A DNA stretch of 48,330 nt from Myxococcales bacterium (GTDB lineage: Bacteria > Myxococcota > UBA727 > GCA-2721815), in the NCBI GenBank assembly GCA_002721815.1, contig PBLQ01000018.1:1-48330 (forward strand), written 5' to 3'. The notes beneath the pieces were generated by a model, which made no database searches, was not told where the DNA came from, and worked only from the letters and a program-made list of their open reading frames with translations. Positions 1 through 8,496 of this stretch are shown piece by piece. How positions within the stretch are numbered: position 1 is the stretch's first letter; every line of letters begins with the position of its first letter. Both the position numbers and the translations under genes were made by a program.

Positions 1-970
1 CGAACCAAGCGATTGGCAGCCCAGCGAATACAATACTTCCTGCGTACAGGACTGTAATGACGATTGGGGCGGCAATGCCATTTTAGACGATTGCAATGTT
101 TGCCATGATGGCCCATCCGATAGCGAACCAAGCGATTGGCAGCCCAGCGAATACAATACGGCCTGCGTACAGGACTGCAATGACGACTGGGGCGGCAATG
201 CCATTTTGGATGATTGCAATGTTTGCCATCAAGGCCCATCCGACAACGAACCAAGCGATTGGCAGCCCAGCGAATACAATATTGCCTGTGCGCAAGATTG
301 TAATGGCGAATGGGGTGGTGACGCCACTGCTGATGATTGTGGCGAATGCGATAACGACGCCACGAATGACAACAGTACATGCTCACAAGATTGCAATGGC
401 GATTGGGGCGGCACAGCCTACCTGGATGATTGCGATCAATGCGTGGGTGGCACCACGGGCCTCGACGCTTGTGAACCAAGCGCTGACAACGATGCGGGTC
501 CGACCCACGCCGATGCCGGCTCGGGCAATACGGGAACTGGAGACATCGATCCTTGTGATGACTACGAATGCGAAGATGGTTACGAATGCGTATTCGAGCC
601 GGGTGAGTGCTACAGCTTACTGGATGCAGGCATCTCAGATGCAGGCGCTCAGGAAATTTGCACCGAAGATGTCATAAGCTGCATCGAGATCATGGATGCG
701 GGGTCAGATGCTCCAGCCGAATCCAGTGATGCGGGCAGCACCACTGAGCCAGAGCCCCCCGTGTCGGCAGACGCAGGAACCACCGGTGGATCGGTAGACA
801 TGCCAACCGGCGATGCTGGCGTGGATGGGGGTGACGATGATGACGGTGTAGATCCACCGCCAAGACCTGGTTGCGCCTGTCATGCCAATGACACGGACAG
901 CACAACCAGCAAATGGTGGCTCATGGGTCTGGCGCTCTTTGGCTTAAGACTGCGAAGACGCCGGCATTAA
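1..970 (+). CDS. Cys-rich tandem-repeat surface protein with MYXO-CTERM tail (5' end outside window)
   Basis: The reading frame is open from base 2, so the N-terminus lies upstream of the window; an internal ATG at 206 is not a credible start because it falls inside a repeat. The visible part starts with copies of a Cys-rich unit of the type C-x3-DC-x3-WGG-x-A-x3-DC-x2-C; the first ones are 41 residues long and nearly identical. It continues into an acidic, DAG-rich low-complexity linker with one short Cys cluster (DPCDDYECEDGYECVF) and ends in CxCHA, a hydrophobic stretch (WWLMGLALFGL) and RLRRRRH. That tail matches the MYXO-CTERM sorting signal, which in myxobacteria is processed by myxosortase and sends proteins to the cell surface. 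Repeat function is unknown; related C/WGG repeats occur in secreted proteins of marine bacteria and myxobacteria. A hairpin terminator follows 30 bases after the stop. Confidence 0.85.
   Translation, partial: EPSDWQPSEYNTSCVQDCNDDWGGNAILDDCNVCHDGPSDSEPSDWQPSEYNTACVQDCNDDWGGNAILDDCNVCHQGPSDNEPSDWQPSEYNIACAQDCNGEWGGDATADDCGECDNDATNDNSTCSQDCNGDWGGTAYLDDCDQCVGGTTGLDACEPSADNDAGPTHADAGSGNTGTGDIDPCDDYECEDGYECVFEPGECYSLLDAGISDAGAQEICTEDVISCIEIMDAGSDAPAESSDAGSTTEPEPPVSADAGTTGGSVDMPTGDAGVDGGDDDDGVDPPPRPGCACHANDTDSTTSKWWLMGLALFGLRLRRRRH
2..247 (+). repeat. 123-bp in-frame tandem repeat
   Basis: The sequence gaaccaagcgattggcagcc recurs at 2, 125 and 248, an exact 123-base (41-codon) period. The units 2-124 and 125-247 differ by only a few bases, and the third unit diverges after about 50 bases. 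This is recent in-frame expansion within the Cys-rich protein; more copies may lie upstream of the window. Confidence 0.9.
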
Positions 971-1000
971 CCAGACAGTCGTCACTCAAAAATGAACACA

Positions 1001-1031
1001 AATACCACACCATTTCGGTGTGGTATTTTTT
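1001..1031 (+). terminator. Rho-independent terminator
   Basis: A perfect 11-bp stem, AATACCACACC (1001-1011) with GGTGTGGTATT (1017-1027), closes a 5-base loop and runs into a T tract at 1026-1031. It lies 30 bases after the stop of the MYXO-CTERM protein. Confidence 0.92.
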
Positions 1032-1111
1032 TGCGTCGCATCTGATGCCGGCTCTTTCTTGCCGTTTTTATGCTTATGTGGCACAACCACCCCACCACCA
1101 AGGGGGCCCCT

Positions 1112-2332
1112 ATGAAACACCTGTTACACGCTTGTATGGCCATCGGCATAATACTTTCTTTATGCGGTTGCCCCGCAGAAGAGCCCGAGGGGCCGTGCGA
1201 AGTTGATTGCGCCAGCTTAGAATACTGTGGGCAGCCCGCTTGCGAAGTATGCCCCAGTCTTTGCAACGAACCTAACCCCTCATCCAGCACCGACGCAGGA
1301 ACCACGCCCCAATCACCATCATCTGATGCAGGTCAACAAGATTCACCCATCACGGATGCTGGTACATCGGCCTCAGTCCCCGCCGAAGATGCGGGCAGCA
1401 CCACCGAACCTGAACCTCCCACTCCCAACGATGCAGGACCTCCCAACCAAGCTTTTAATTGCGACGCCATCAATAACATCCAAAAAAGCTGGGGCGGGAC
1501 CACAGGTCCCTGTGGTCCTCACGACGTGGTCACCATCAACAGCGATGGGACCGTCACCATCTCCGAAGAAGACGCTTATCCGCCCGACGGGGCTGTTGAA
1601 TGTGCCGCGCCGGCGCTCTGCCAATACACGGTCAGTGCTGAAACGGCCACCGACCTCGTCGCTTTGGTATGTACCGATTACAAGACCAACCACGACCCCA
1701 ACACCGATGGATGCGTGGGTGCTTACGAAAATTTTCGCCTGCGCCAAGACGATACGATCGTGGCCACCGCAGATATCAGTTGTGGCAACACCAGCATGAG
1801 CGCCAGTGAAATTGCCTTTATTGATTTCATGGCGGCATTGGCACCATCCTCCAACGATGCCGGAACGATCGCTCCAGACCCCGTAGAAGATGCGGGCAGC
1901 AGTGATGTCATTGACTGCGCCCAAGTGAATCTCCTCAAAAAAGTTTCCGGTGGCAGTTCTGGCCCCTGTGGACCACACACCAGCATCACTGTCAGTTCGA
2001 ACGGCACGGTAGAAAAGTCCGTAGAAGATGCCTATCCACCACAAGGCGAATCCGAATGTGCGTCGCCCGTGATCACCAACTACAACACTGCGGGATCAGA
2101 CGCCCTCGCCCTGATCACCAGTGTTTGCAATGACTACAACGCCAACTATGTGGCCAGCGCCCAATCTTGTGTGGGTGCCTACCAGTGGTTTGGTCTGTAT
2201 GACGATGATGCCGAATTAGGCAAAGCAGTTCTCAGCTGTGGCAACAGCAGCATGAACCCCAGTCAAGAGGCGTTCGACGCCTTCATGAACGCCCTCGAAT
2301 CCACCAATGCGACGGCCGACGCAGGACAATAA
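1112..2332 (+). CDS. Lipoprotein with two copies of an unrecognised domain
   Basis: The start is ATG 1112, preceded by an AAGGGGG Shine-Dalgarno at good spacing and followed by a lipoprotein signal (MKHLLHACMAIGIILSLCG|C). A longer in-frame start at 1070 would bury the signal peptide. After a Cys-rich segment and a linker with repeated DAG motifs come two homologous domains of about 125 residues, one ending before a second DAG spacer. Shared landmarks are a GG-x2-GPCGPH turn, an acidic 'EDAYPP.G..EC' stretch, a 'VC.DY..N' helix, a CVGAY strand and a C-G-N-x-S-M segment near the end. Six conserved Cys suggest disulfide bonds outside the cytoplasm. I do not recognise the family. The next gene, 24 bases on, carries a third copy, so the two are probably co-transcribed. 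Confidence 0.85.
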   Translation: MKHLLHACMAIGIILSLCGCPAEEPEGPCEVDCASLEYCGQPACEVCPSLCNEPNPSSSTDAGTTPQSPSSDAGQQDSPITDAGTSASVPAEDAGSTTEPEPPTPNDAGPPNQAFNCDAINNIQKSWGGTTGPCGPHDVVTINSDGTVTISEEDAYPPDGAVECAAPALCQYTVSAETATDLVALVCTDYKTNHDPNTDGCVGAYENFRLRQDDTIVATADISCGNTSMSASEIAFIDFMAALAPSSNDAGTIAPDPVEDAGSSDVIDCAQVNLLKKVSGGSSGPCGPHTSITVSSNGTVEKSVEDAYPPQGESECASPVITNYNTAGSDALALITSVCNDYNANYVASAQSCVGAYQWFGLYDDDAELGKAVLSCGNSSMNPSQEAFDAFMNALESTNATADAGQ

Positions 2333-2356
2333 AAAACCCAGCCCAAGGTAACCACT

Positions 2357-2965
2357 ATGATCTCTAAAATCTTCACCCCTTTTCTTTTGCTTCCTTTGTT
2401 TTTCTTTATCGGCTGCCCGGAAGAGCCCAAAGCCTGCAGCTACAACCCATGTGCGCCTGGCTGTCCGGTTATCCCCAGCTGTGAAGACGACCCTGTTGAT
2501 GCCGGGCCAAGCCTACAAGTGGATTGTGCGCAGGTGGACAACATCACCAAAAATTTCGGTGGCACCTCAGGTCCTTGTGGCCCCATTAGTTTTATCACCG
2601 TGAACGAAACCGGGTCGGTGGTGGAGTCCATCGGCGCTGCCAACCCCCCCGAAGGTGAAACCGAATGTGCCGAACCCACCGTAACCCATTACTTGGCTTC
2701 GCCCGCCAACGCGCGCGCCCTCATCGATACCGTTTGTGAAGATTACAATACTAATTATGTTCCGCCAGAAGGGGAACTTGAGTTGGGGGGCTACACCCAC
2801 TGGATCCTGCTCCAAGGCACCACCGAGCTGGGCAAAACCGAGATTAATTTAAGCGTCAGCTCAAATGCCCTGGACAGCTTCATGGTTGGGCTCACCCCCA
2901 ATAACCCACCCACCGAATCCAGCGATGCGGGTGTCTCCGTTCAACATGTTGATGCCGGGCAGTAA
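2357..2965 (+). CDS. Lipoprotein with a single copy of the same unrecognised domain
   Basis: A lipoprotein signal (MISKIFTPFLLLPLFFFIG|C) is followed by a Cys-rich stretch (CSYNPCAPGC), a short DAG linker and one domain of about 120 residues. This domain aligns along its length with both domains of the preceding gene: it has the GG-x2-GPCGP turn, a 'PPEGETEC' segment and 'VCEDYNTNY'. It has lost the Cys of the CVGAY strand (here LGGYTHW) and the C-terminal CGN motif, so it has fewer possible disulfides. The C-terminus ends with two more DAG motifs. Function unknown. The 24-base gap after the previous stop, with AAGGTAA before the ATG, suggests one operon. Confidence 0.82.
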   Translation: MISKIFTPFLLLPLFFFIGCPEEPKACSYNPCAPGCPVIPSCEDDPVDAGPSLQVDCAQVDNITKNFGGTSGPCGPISFITVNETGSVVESIGAANPPEGETECAEPTVTHYLASPANARALIDTVCEDYNTNYVPPEGELELGGYTHWILLQGTTELGKTEINLSVSSNALDSFMVGLTPNNPPTESSDAGVSVQHVDAGQ

Positions 2966-3018
2966 GCTCGGGTTCGCATCATGCACGCATAACCTTATTT
3001 TAATTTGGGTGAACGACC

Positions 3019-3321
3019 TTAGCCCTGCGCTTGGCGCGCGAAAACAAAAGGCTGAACGATCACAAAATCATAGATCTGTTCGGGCTGCGACTTCATGGCG
3101 CTCAACTGATCTTGAGAAGGCTTCGATAACCAACCTCGATCCACCCACAGCTCCATCAAGTCAGTGCAGTCTTCGGCCGCGGCAATGGCCACCTCTGTGA
3201 GCTCGAGCATTGGATCCACCAAAATAAGGGCATCGCGTTCCACATGAGGCTCCAATGCGTCCCACGCCACCTTTTGAATTTCACGTTTGATTTTGTCTCG
3301 TAAAGCTTGTGATTGGTTCAT
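3019..3321 (-). CDS. DUF2288 family protein
   Basis: This encodes a 100-residue cytoplasmic protein. The start is ATG 3321 with AGAGGA upstream; the longer in-frame start at 3372 lies upstream of the predicted promoter and is rejected. The pattern matches DUF2288: an N-terminal 'KIKREIQKVAWDALEPH' helix, a 'DALILVDPMLELTEVAIAAAED' core, an 'LWVDRGWL' segment and a C-terminal 'YDFVIVQPFVFAR' strand. The biochemical role of DUF2288 is not known; members occur in proteobacteria and cyanobacteria. It is convergent with the lipoprotein gene before it and divergent from the cyanophycin operon. Confidence 0.8.
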   Translation of the reverse strand: MNQSQALRDKIKREIQKVAWDALEPHVERDALILVDPMLELTEVAIAAAEDCTDLMELWVDRGWLSKPSQDQLSAMKSQPEQIYDFVIVQPFVFARQAQG

Positions 3322-3356
3322 GGTGTGATCCTCTTTTGGGGTGAAAATCCTACACC

Positions 3357-3385
3357 TGTATACAAGTAACATTTGAGCCTATCAA
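3357..3385 (-). promoter_or_regulatory. Sigma70-type promoter of the DUF2288 gene
   Basis: Read on the minus strand, TTGATA (3385-3380) and TATACA (3362-3357) are separated by exactly 17 bases. Transcription would start near 3350, about 28 bases before the ATG, leaving room for the AGAGGA ribosome site. The hexamers match consensus at 5/6 and 4/6 positions. Confidence 0.55.
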
Positions 3386-3676
3386 ACAACAAACCACCAC
3401 CCTTTTGTGACAAATGGTAAAACAACGAAGCTTTTCTTTGAACGCATTCCGCCTCCACCTTCGCCGTGGTCGATGTAAGTGCTTGTATTTAATGGCATTT
3501 AAATATTTCCTGCGCGGATGACCAGCGCCAACCCGTCGCTGACCGACGCAGCGCGAGCACTCAATGCAACAAGTTGAAAAAAAGGGGTTCCTACCTTGCC
3601 TTTTGTGGCATATAGGCGACCTCAGCATCTGTGTTTTTGAGCAAATCCCATCTTTTAATTTTTGAGCCGATACAAA
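3386..3676. other. Noncoding stretch upstream of the cyanophycin operon
   Basis: There is no credible gene between the DUF2288 promoter and iadA. The region should hold the promoter of the four-gene operon, but I see no hexamer pair with good spacing and no clear repressor palindrome. The closest candidate is TATAGG at 3611-3616 without a matching -35, so the promoter may use another sigma factor or an activator. Confidence 0.5.
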
Positions 3677-4861
3677 ATGAGAACGACGAATCCAATGATT
3701 GTTTTGCGCCATGGCGAGGTCTACGATCCGAGTCCCGTGGGTTCGTGCGATCTCCTTTTGGGTGGCGGAAAAATCTTAGCCATGGGACCCAAGCTGCCCA
3801 CGATGCCGAGCGAGCTTTCCGTTGAAGAAGTGGACGTCACAGGTCTGAAAGTCATTCCCGGTCTCATTGATGCGCATGTCCATGTGACCGGTGGCGGGGG
3901 CGAATCGGGATTTTCCACGCGAGTCCCCCGGGCTGCATTGAGCGAATTCACCAGAGCGGGCATTACCTCTGTGGTGGGCTTGCTGGGTGCGGACGGTACC
4001 ACACGTACCATTCGTGACTTGGTGGCCACCACCATGGGTCTTCGCGAAGAAGGTCTGTCCGCTTGGTGTTACACCGGCTCCTATCAAATCCCCGTCCCCA
4101 CCCTCACCGGCTCGGTGAGAGACGATATCGTGTATGTAGACCCAATTATCGGTGTGGGAGAAGTGGCCATCAGCGATCACCGTTCTTCACAGCCTACCCT
4201 TGATGAAATTCTGCGTTTGGCCTCTGAAGCCTATACCGCTGGCATGATCAGCCAAAAAGCCGGCGTGTTGCACTTTCATCTCGGCGATGGAGAGCGCGGT
4301 CTGGAGCTCATTCGCCAAGCACTCAAACAAGCTGAAATCCCCACGCGGGTCTACCACCCCACCCACGTGAACCGGCAGGTGCGATTGTTCGAAGAAGCCA
4401 TGACTTTGGCCGACCAAGGGGTCACTGTAGATGTCACCGCATTCCCCGATGCCGATGAGGGTTTGATGGCCCACGACGCCATCCACCAATGGATCGACAA
4501 TAAACGCCCCATAGAACAGATCACCTGCTCTTCTGATGGCGCGGGATGCCTGCCGACCTTCGACGATCAAGGCAACATGGTCGCCATGGGCGTGGGCGAC
4601 CCCATCAGCCTGACCCACACCCTCCAACAACTCTTGGAGCTGGGCCACGCACTCGAAACCATTTTACCCATCTTTACAACCAATGTTGCACGGGTCATGC
4701 GCCTATCCGGCAAAGGCCAGTTGCAAACGTCTGCCCATGCGGACGTGGTTTGTCTCGATCAAAACAATCAAGTTCACCATGTCTTGTGTAATGGCAAATG
4801 GATGATACGCCATGGCGAACCGGTGCATGTCGGCACCTTTGAAAGGAAAGAACAGTTATGA
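3677..4861 (+). CDS. iadA: Isoaspartyl dipeptidase (beta-aspartyl-peptidase)
   Basis: This is a metal-dependent amidohydrolase-fold enzyme that hydrolyses beta-aspartyl dipeptides; in this operon the expected substrate is beta-Asp-Arg released from cyanophycin. It is close in length and alignment to E. coli IadA: 'GLIDAHVHVTGGGGE' (first metal His pair), 'GITSVVGLLG', 'TGSYQIP', 'AISDHRSS', 'HFHLGDG', 'HPTHVNR' and 'CSSDGAG' (catalytic Asp region). The residue aligned with the carboxylated bridging Lys162 of E. coli IadA is Glu here (Glu162 in GVGEVAISDHR), so the two metals are probably bridged by a glutamate. I use ATG 3677; a TTG at 3662 and an ATG at 3695 are in frame, and none has a strong Shine-Dalgarno. 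Its stop overlaps the cphB start (ATGA), indicating translational coupling. Confidence 0.95.
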   Translation: MRTTNPMIVLRHGEVYDPSPVGSCDLLLGGGKILAMGPKLPTMPSELSVEEVDVTGLKVIPGLIDAHVHVTGGGGESGFSTRVPRAALSEFTRAGITSVVGLLGADGTTRTIRDLVATTMGLREEGLSAWCYTGSYQIPVPTLTGSVRDDIVYVDPIIGVGEVAISDHRSSQPTLDEILRLASEAYTAGMISQKAGVLHFHLGDGERGLELIRQALKQAEIPTRVYHPTHVNRQVRLFEEAMTLADQGVTVDVTAFPDADEGLMAHDAIHQWIDNKRPIEQITCSSDGAGCLPTFDDQGNMVAMGVGDPISLTHTLQQLLELGHALETILPIFTTNVARVMRLSGKGQLQTSAHADVVCLDQNNQVHHVLCNGKWMIRHGEPVHVGTFERKEQL

Positions 4862-5679
4862 GTCCCTCTTTGGTACCTGTAGGCAATGAACGCGGCTGGA
4901 TCGTCCCTGTGGGCGGTGCAGAAGAAAAGATTAGCGATCCTGCCATCCTGCAACGGTTTGTAGACATCTCCGGTGAAAGCAATGCACGCATTGCCATCAT
5001 TCCCACAGCTTCCCAGCTGGAAGACACCGGTCCCCTGTACGAAGAAATTTTTAAAGACCTGGGTGCTGGGTTTGCCCAAGCCCTTCCCTATGTGGAGCGC
5101 GGCGATGCAGACCGAGACGACTGGCACAATGTATTAGAGACGGCCAGCGGCATATTTTTTACCGGTGGAAACCAATTACGGATTTCCACCATCTTAGGCG
5201 GCACGCGCGTGGCCCAAACCATTCGCCGACAAAACGCCAACGGCATCACCGTAGGCGGAACTTCTGCAGGCGCGGCCATCTTACCCGAACACATGATCGC
5301 CTACGGCACCACTGGTGAAACCCCGCAGGCCGGCATGGTTTCGCTGGCCCCCGGCTTGGGACTCACCAACCGATTCGTGATCGATCAACACTTTAGAGAA
5401 AGAGATCGCTTGGGCCGATTACTCACCGCATTGAGCTACAACCCTTTCGCTGTGGGTTTAGGCATCGATGAAAACACGGCTGCCTTTATCTCTCCCGATA
5501 ATGTGATTCACGTGGAAGGCGCTGGCGCAGTGACCATCGTGGACGTGGCTGATGTAGAACACTCCTCTGTGGCCAGCGCCGACGAGGGTGAGAGCCTTTG
5601 CATCACCAACATCAAACTTCATGTTTTACCCCAAAACGCAACTTTCGACTTAACCACCCGGGAGGCCAAGCCGGCCTGA
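4858..5679 (+). CDS. cphB: Cyanophycinase
   Basis: This is a serine exopeptidase of family S51 that cuts cyanophycin into beta-Asp-Arg dipeptides. The 273-residue length is typical. Diagnostic motifs are 'IPTAS' near residue 45, 'FFTGGNQLR' around residue 100, the nucleophile elbow GGTSAGAA with Ser136, 'DQHFRERDRLGRL' and 'GIDENTA'. The ATG sits within the iadA stop (ATGA overlap), and cphA starts 27 bases downstream behind its own GAGGAG site. No signal peptide is visible, so it acts on intracellular granules. Gene order places the depolymerase between the dipeptidase and the synthetase, so one transcript encodes the whole cycle. Confidence 0.96.
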   Translation: MSPSLVPVGNERGWIVPVGGAEEKISDPAILQRFVDISGESNARIAIIPTASQLEDTGPLYEEIFKDLGAGFAQALPYVERGDADRDDWHNVLETASGIFFTGGNQLRISTILGGTRVAQTIRRQNANGITVGGTSAGAAILPEHMIAYGTTGETPQAGMVSLAPGLGLTNRFVIDQHFRERDRLGRLLTALSYNPFAVGLGIDENTAAFISPDNVIHVEGAGAVTIVDVADVEHSSVASADEGESLCITNIKLHVLPQNATFDLTTREAKPA

Positions 5680-5706
5680 TCCCTTTAGCTCCCTGAGGAG
5701 ATCCTC

Positions 5707-8496
5707 ATGAAAATCATTGAACGACGTGTTTACCGAGGACCGAACCTTTACGCCCATTTCCCCGTGATCCGCCTGACCATCGATCTGCAAGAGCTCGAAC
5801 AATGGCCCAGTGCAACCATCCCGAAGTTCAATGACAACTTGGTCGAGTTGTTGCCGTCGCTGTACGAACACACTTGTTCATATGGTGTTGAAGGCGGCTT
5901 TCTCCGACGGCTGCGTGAAGATGAAGGGACGTGGATGGGACACGTTCTCGAGCACATCACCATTGAATTGCAGCAATTGGCTGGGGCCAAAGTCACTTAC
6001 GGTAAAACCCGTGGCACCGGGGAAGAAGGTGTCTATTACATGGTCTATGCCTACGAAGAAGAAAAAGTGGGCATGGCGGCTGCAGAGCTGGGCCTTCAGC
6101 TCATTCAAAAGTTGCTGCCTGATAACCTGCGCAGTGAACACATCACCCTGCCCAAAAATTTCGATTTCAAAGAAGAACTCGATGAACTCATTGGTTTTGC
6201 CCAACGCCGCCAGTTCGGCCCTTCCACTGCCTCTTTGGTAGAAGCCGCCGAGAAAAGAGACATCCCTTGGCTGCGACTGAACGATTACTCTTTGGTGCAG
6301 TTCGGACACGGCAAGCACCAACAACGGGTTCAGGCCACCATCACCTCTCAAACCAAACACATTGCGGTAGAGATTTCTTCAGACAAAGAAGAAACTCACA
6401 AAATCTTGGAAGACCTGGGACTGCCCGTTCCACGTCAAGAATTGGTACGCACCCGAAGCCGTGCGGTGGCCTTGGCCGAACGCATGGGCTATCCCGTGGT
6501 GATCAAGCCTTATAATGGCAACCATGGCCGAGGCGTTTCCCTCAACATTCAAAACGAAGAGCAAGTGGAAGCCGCTTTGAAAAAAGCCCAAGAGCATTCC
6601 CGCACCGCAGTGATTGAAACCATGATCGAAGGTTTCGATCACCGCATGTTGGTGATCAACGGTGAATTGACTGCGGTGGCCAAACGGGTGCCCGGCCACG
6701 TGGTGGGCGATGGCCAACAAACCATTTCCCAACTGGTGGACGAAGTGAACCGCGATCCACGCCGCGGCATTGGGCACGAAAAAGTCCTCACACGCATTGA
6801 GCTGGATTACCAAGCCGAGCGATTGATGGCTGCTGCCAACTACACCCCCGAAACAGTCCTGGAGAAAGATGAAATCTTTTATCTGCGCTCCACTGGTAAT
6901 CTTTCCACCGGCGGTACTGCCATCGATATGACCGATTTGGTCCACCCTGATAACCGCGACATGGCGGAACGCGCAGCCAAGGCCATCGGCCTCGATGTGG
7001 CGGGTGTGGATTTCATCACTCCCGATGTCACCAAGTCTTACAAAGAAATTGGCGGTGCCATTTGCGAAATCAATGCCGCTCCCGGCTTTCGCATGCACGT
7101 GGCCCCCACCGAAGGAACACCTCGAGACGTGGCCGGTCCCGTTATTGATACTTTGTTCCCTCCTGGAACTCCGGCTCGTATTCCCATTGCCTCCATCACG
7201 GGCACCAACGGTAAAACCACCACCACCCGAATGGTGGCACATATCCAAAAGATGACCGGTCGTACCGTGGGACTGTCCACCACCGATGGGGTTTATATCG
7301 ATGGGGTGCGCTCCGTTGAAGGCGATATGACCGGCCCGATGGCTGCAAAAATGATTCTTCGCGATCCCACCGTAGATATGGCGGTACTGGAAACTGCACG
7401 GGGCGGTCTGTTACGCGCCGGCCTGGGCTACCGTTCGTGTAACGTGGGCGCCGTGTTGAACATTGCCAACGACCACTTGGGCCTCAAAGGGGTAAATACC
7501 CTTGAAGATTTGGCCAGTGTCAAACGCGTGGTGGCAGAAGTCGCGCGCGATTGTGCGGTACTCAACGCCGATGACATTCATTGTCTGAAAATGGCAGATC
7601 ACACCAAAGCCGAGCGCATCGCTTACTTCACCATGAACCCTCGCAATGAACTGGTGCGTAAGCACATTCAAGTGGGCGGGCTCGCTGCCGTATTAGAAGA
7701 AGGCATCAACGGACATATGATCACGCTGTACAACGAAGGCCAACACTTGCCGTTGTTGTGGACCCATTTGATTCCGGCGACGCTCGAGGGCAAAGCCCTG
7801 CACAATGTTCAAAACGCCATGGCCGCCGCTTTGGTGGCATACGCCATGGATGTGAGCATGGAAAACATCCGGCAGGGTTTGCGTACATTTGACACGTCTT
7901 ATTTCCAAGCCCCCGGCCGCTTGAATGTATACAACGAGCTGCCATTCAAAGTCATTTTGGATTATGCACACAACCCTGTGGCCATTCAGTGCATGGTGGA
8001 CCTGGCAACGCGCATGGAGCCTGAAGGACGTCAAATCTGCGTTCTTTCTGCACCTGGTGACCGACGTGACGAAGACGTTCAAGACATCGCACGCATTGCT
8101 GCCGAAGGGAACTTCTCTCACATCATCGTTCGTCGCGATGACCACCCACGGGGCCGTGACCTTGATGAAATCCCCAACCTGCTTCGACGCGGATTGGTGG
8201 AGTCCGGATACCCAGAGTCGCAAATCTCTGTGGTTCCCGATGAACAACAAGCCATTCATCACGCTTTAGAAATGTCCAAGCGGGGTGATTTACTGTTGAT
8301 TTTCGGCGACCAAATTTCACGCAGCTGGAAACAAATCGTGAAGTTCAAAGAAAGCCGCGAACTCAACCCGGTGAGCACTTCGCTCGAAGGTAGCCCGGTG
8401 ATGCCACCTTTGGACACGGACGACTTACCTTCCATGGACGGTGAGCTCATTTCCGATGCGCGGGGGGTTCGACTGGCTCGGGAGCTCAACGACTGA
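5707..8496 (+). CDS. cphA: Cyanophycin synthetase
   Basis: This bifunctional ligase of 929 residues makes multi-L-arginyl-poly-L-aspartate without a ribosome. Domains in order: N-domain (about 1-165; begins 'MKIIERRVYRGPNLY'), a connector (IPWLRLNDYSLVQFGHGK, about 186-203), an ATP-grasp domain (about 215-480) with 'VVIKPYNGNHGRGVSL' from residue 264 that adds Asp to the backbone, and a Mur-ligase domain with the P-loop GTNGKTTT at 499-506, 'VLETARGGLLR' and 'IANDHLG' that adds Arg. The C-terminal third contains the 'DYAHNP' and 'SAPGDRRDED' segments of the family. The ATG has a GAGGAG ribosome site. The stop overlaps the ATG of the next gene by one base (TGATG). Full length with both active sites intact, so it should be functional. 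Confidence 0.97.
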   Translation: MKIIERRVYRGPNLYAHFPVIRLTIDLQELEQWPSATIPKFNDNLVELLPSLYEHTCSYGVEGGFLRRLREDEGTWMGHVLEHITIELQQLAGAKVTYGKTRGTGEEGVYYMVYAYEEEKVGMAAAELGLQLIQKLLPDNLRSEHITLPKNFDFKEELDELIGFAQRRQFGPSTASLVEAAEKRDIPWLRLNDYSLVQFGHGKHQQRVQATITSQTKHIAVEISSDKEETHKILEDLGLPVPRQELVRTRSRAVALAERMGYPVVIKPYNGNHGRGVSLNIQNEEQVEAALKKAQEHSRTAVIETMIEGFDHRMLVINGELTAVAKRVPGHVVGDGQQTISQLVDEVNRDPRRGIGHEKVLTRIELDYQAERLMAAANYTPETVLEKDEIFYLRSTGNLSTGGTAIDMTDLVHPDNRDMAERAAKAIGLDVAGVDFITPDVTKSYKEIGGAICEINAAPGFRMHVAPTEGTPRDVAGPVIDTLFPPGTPARIPIASITGTNGKTTTTRMVAHIQKMTGRTVGLSTTDGVYIDGVRSVEGDMTGPMAAKMILRDPTVDMAVLETARGGLLRAGLGYRSCNVGAVLNIANDHLGLKGVNTLEDLASVKRVVAEVARDCAVLNADDIHCLKMADHTKAERIAYFTMNPRNELVRKHIQVGGLAAVLEEGINGHMITLYNEGQHLPLLWTHLIPATLEGKALHNVQNAMAAALVAYAMDVSMENIRQGLRTFDTSYFQAPGRLNVYNELPFKVILDYAHNPVAIQCMVDLATRMEPEGRQICVLSAPGDRRDEDVQDIARIAAEGNFSHIIVRRDDHPRGRDLDEIPNLLRRGLVESGYPESQISVVPDEQQAIHHALEMSKRGDLLLIFGDQISRSWKQIVKFKESRELNPVSTSLEGSPVMPPLDTDDLPSMDGELISDARGVRLARELND

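Noticed and set aside
2-290. Possible CRISPR-like array
   Set aside because: The units are contiguous 123-base repeats with no spacers and maintain a reading frame.
6379-7248. 289-codon frame on the minus strand inside cphA
   Set aside because: Shadow of cphA; His/Gly-rich antisense composition with no ribosome site.
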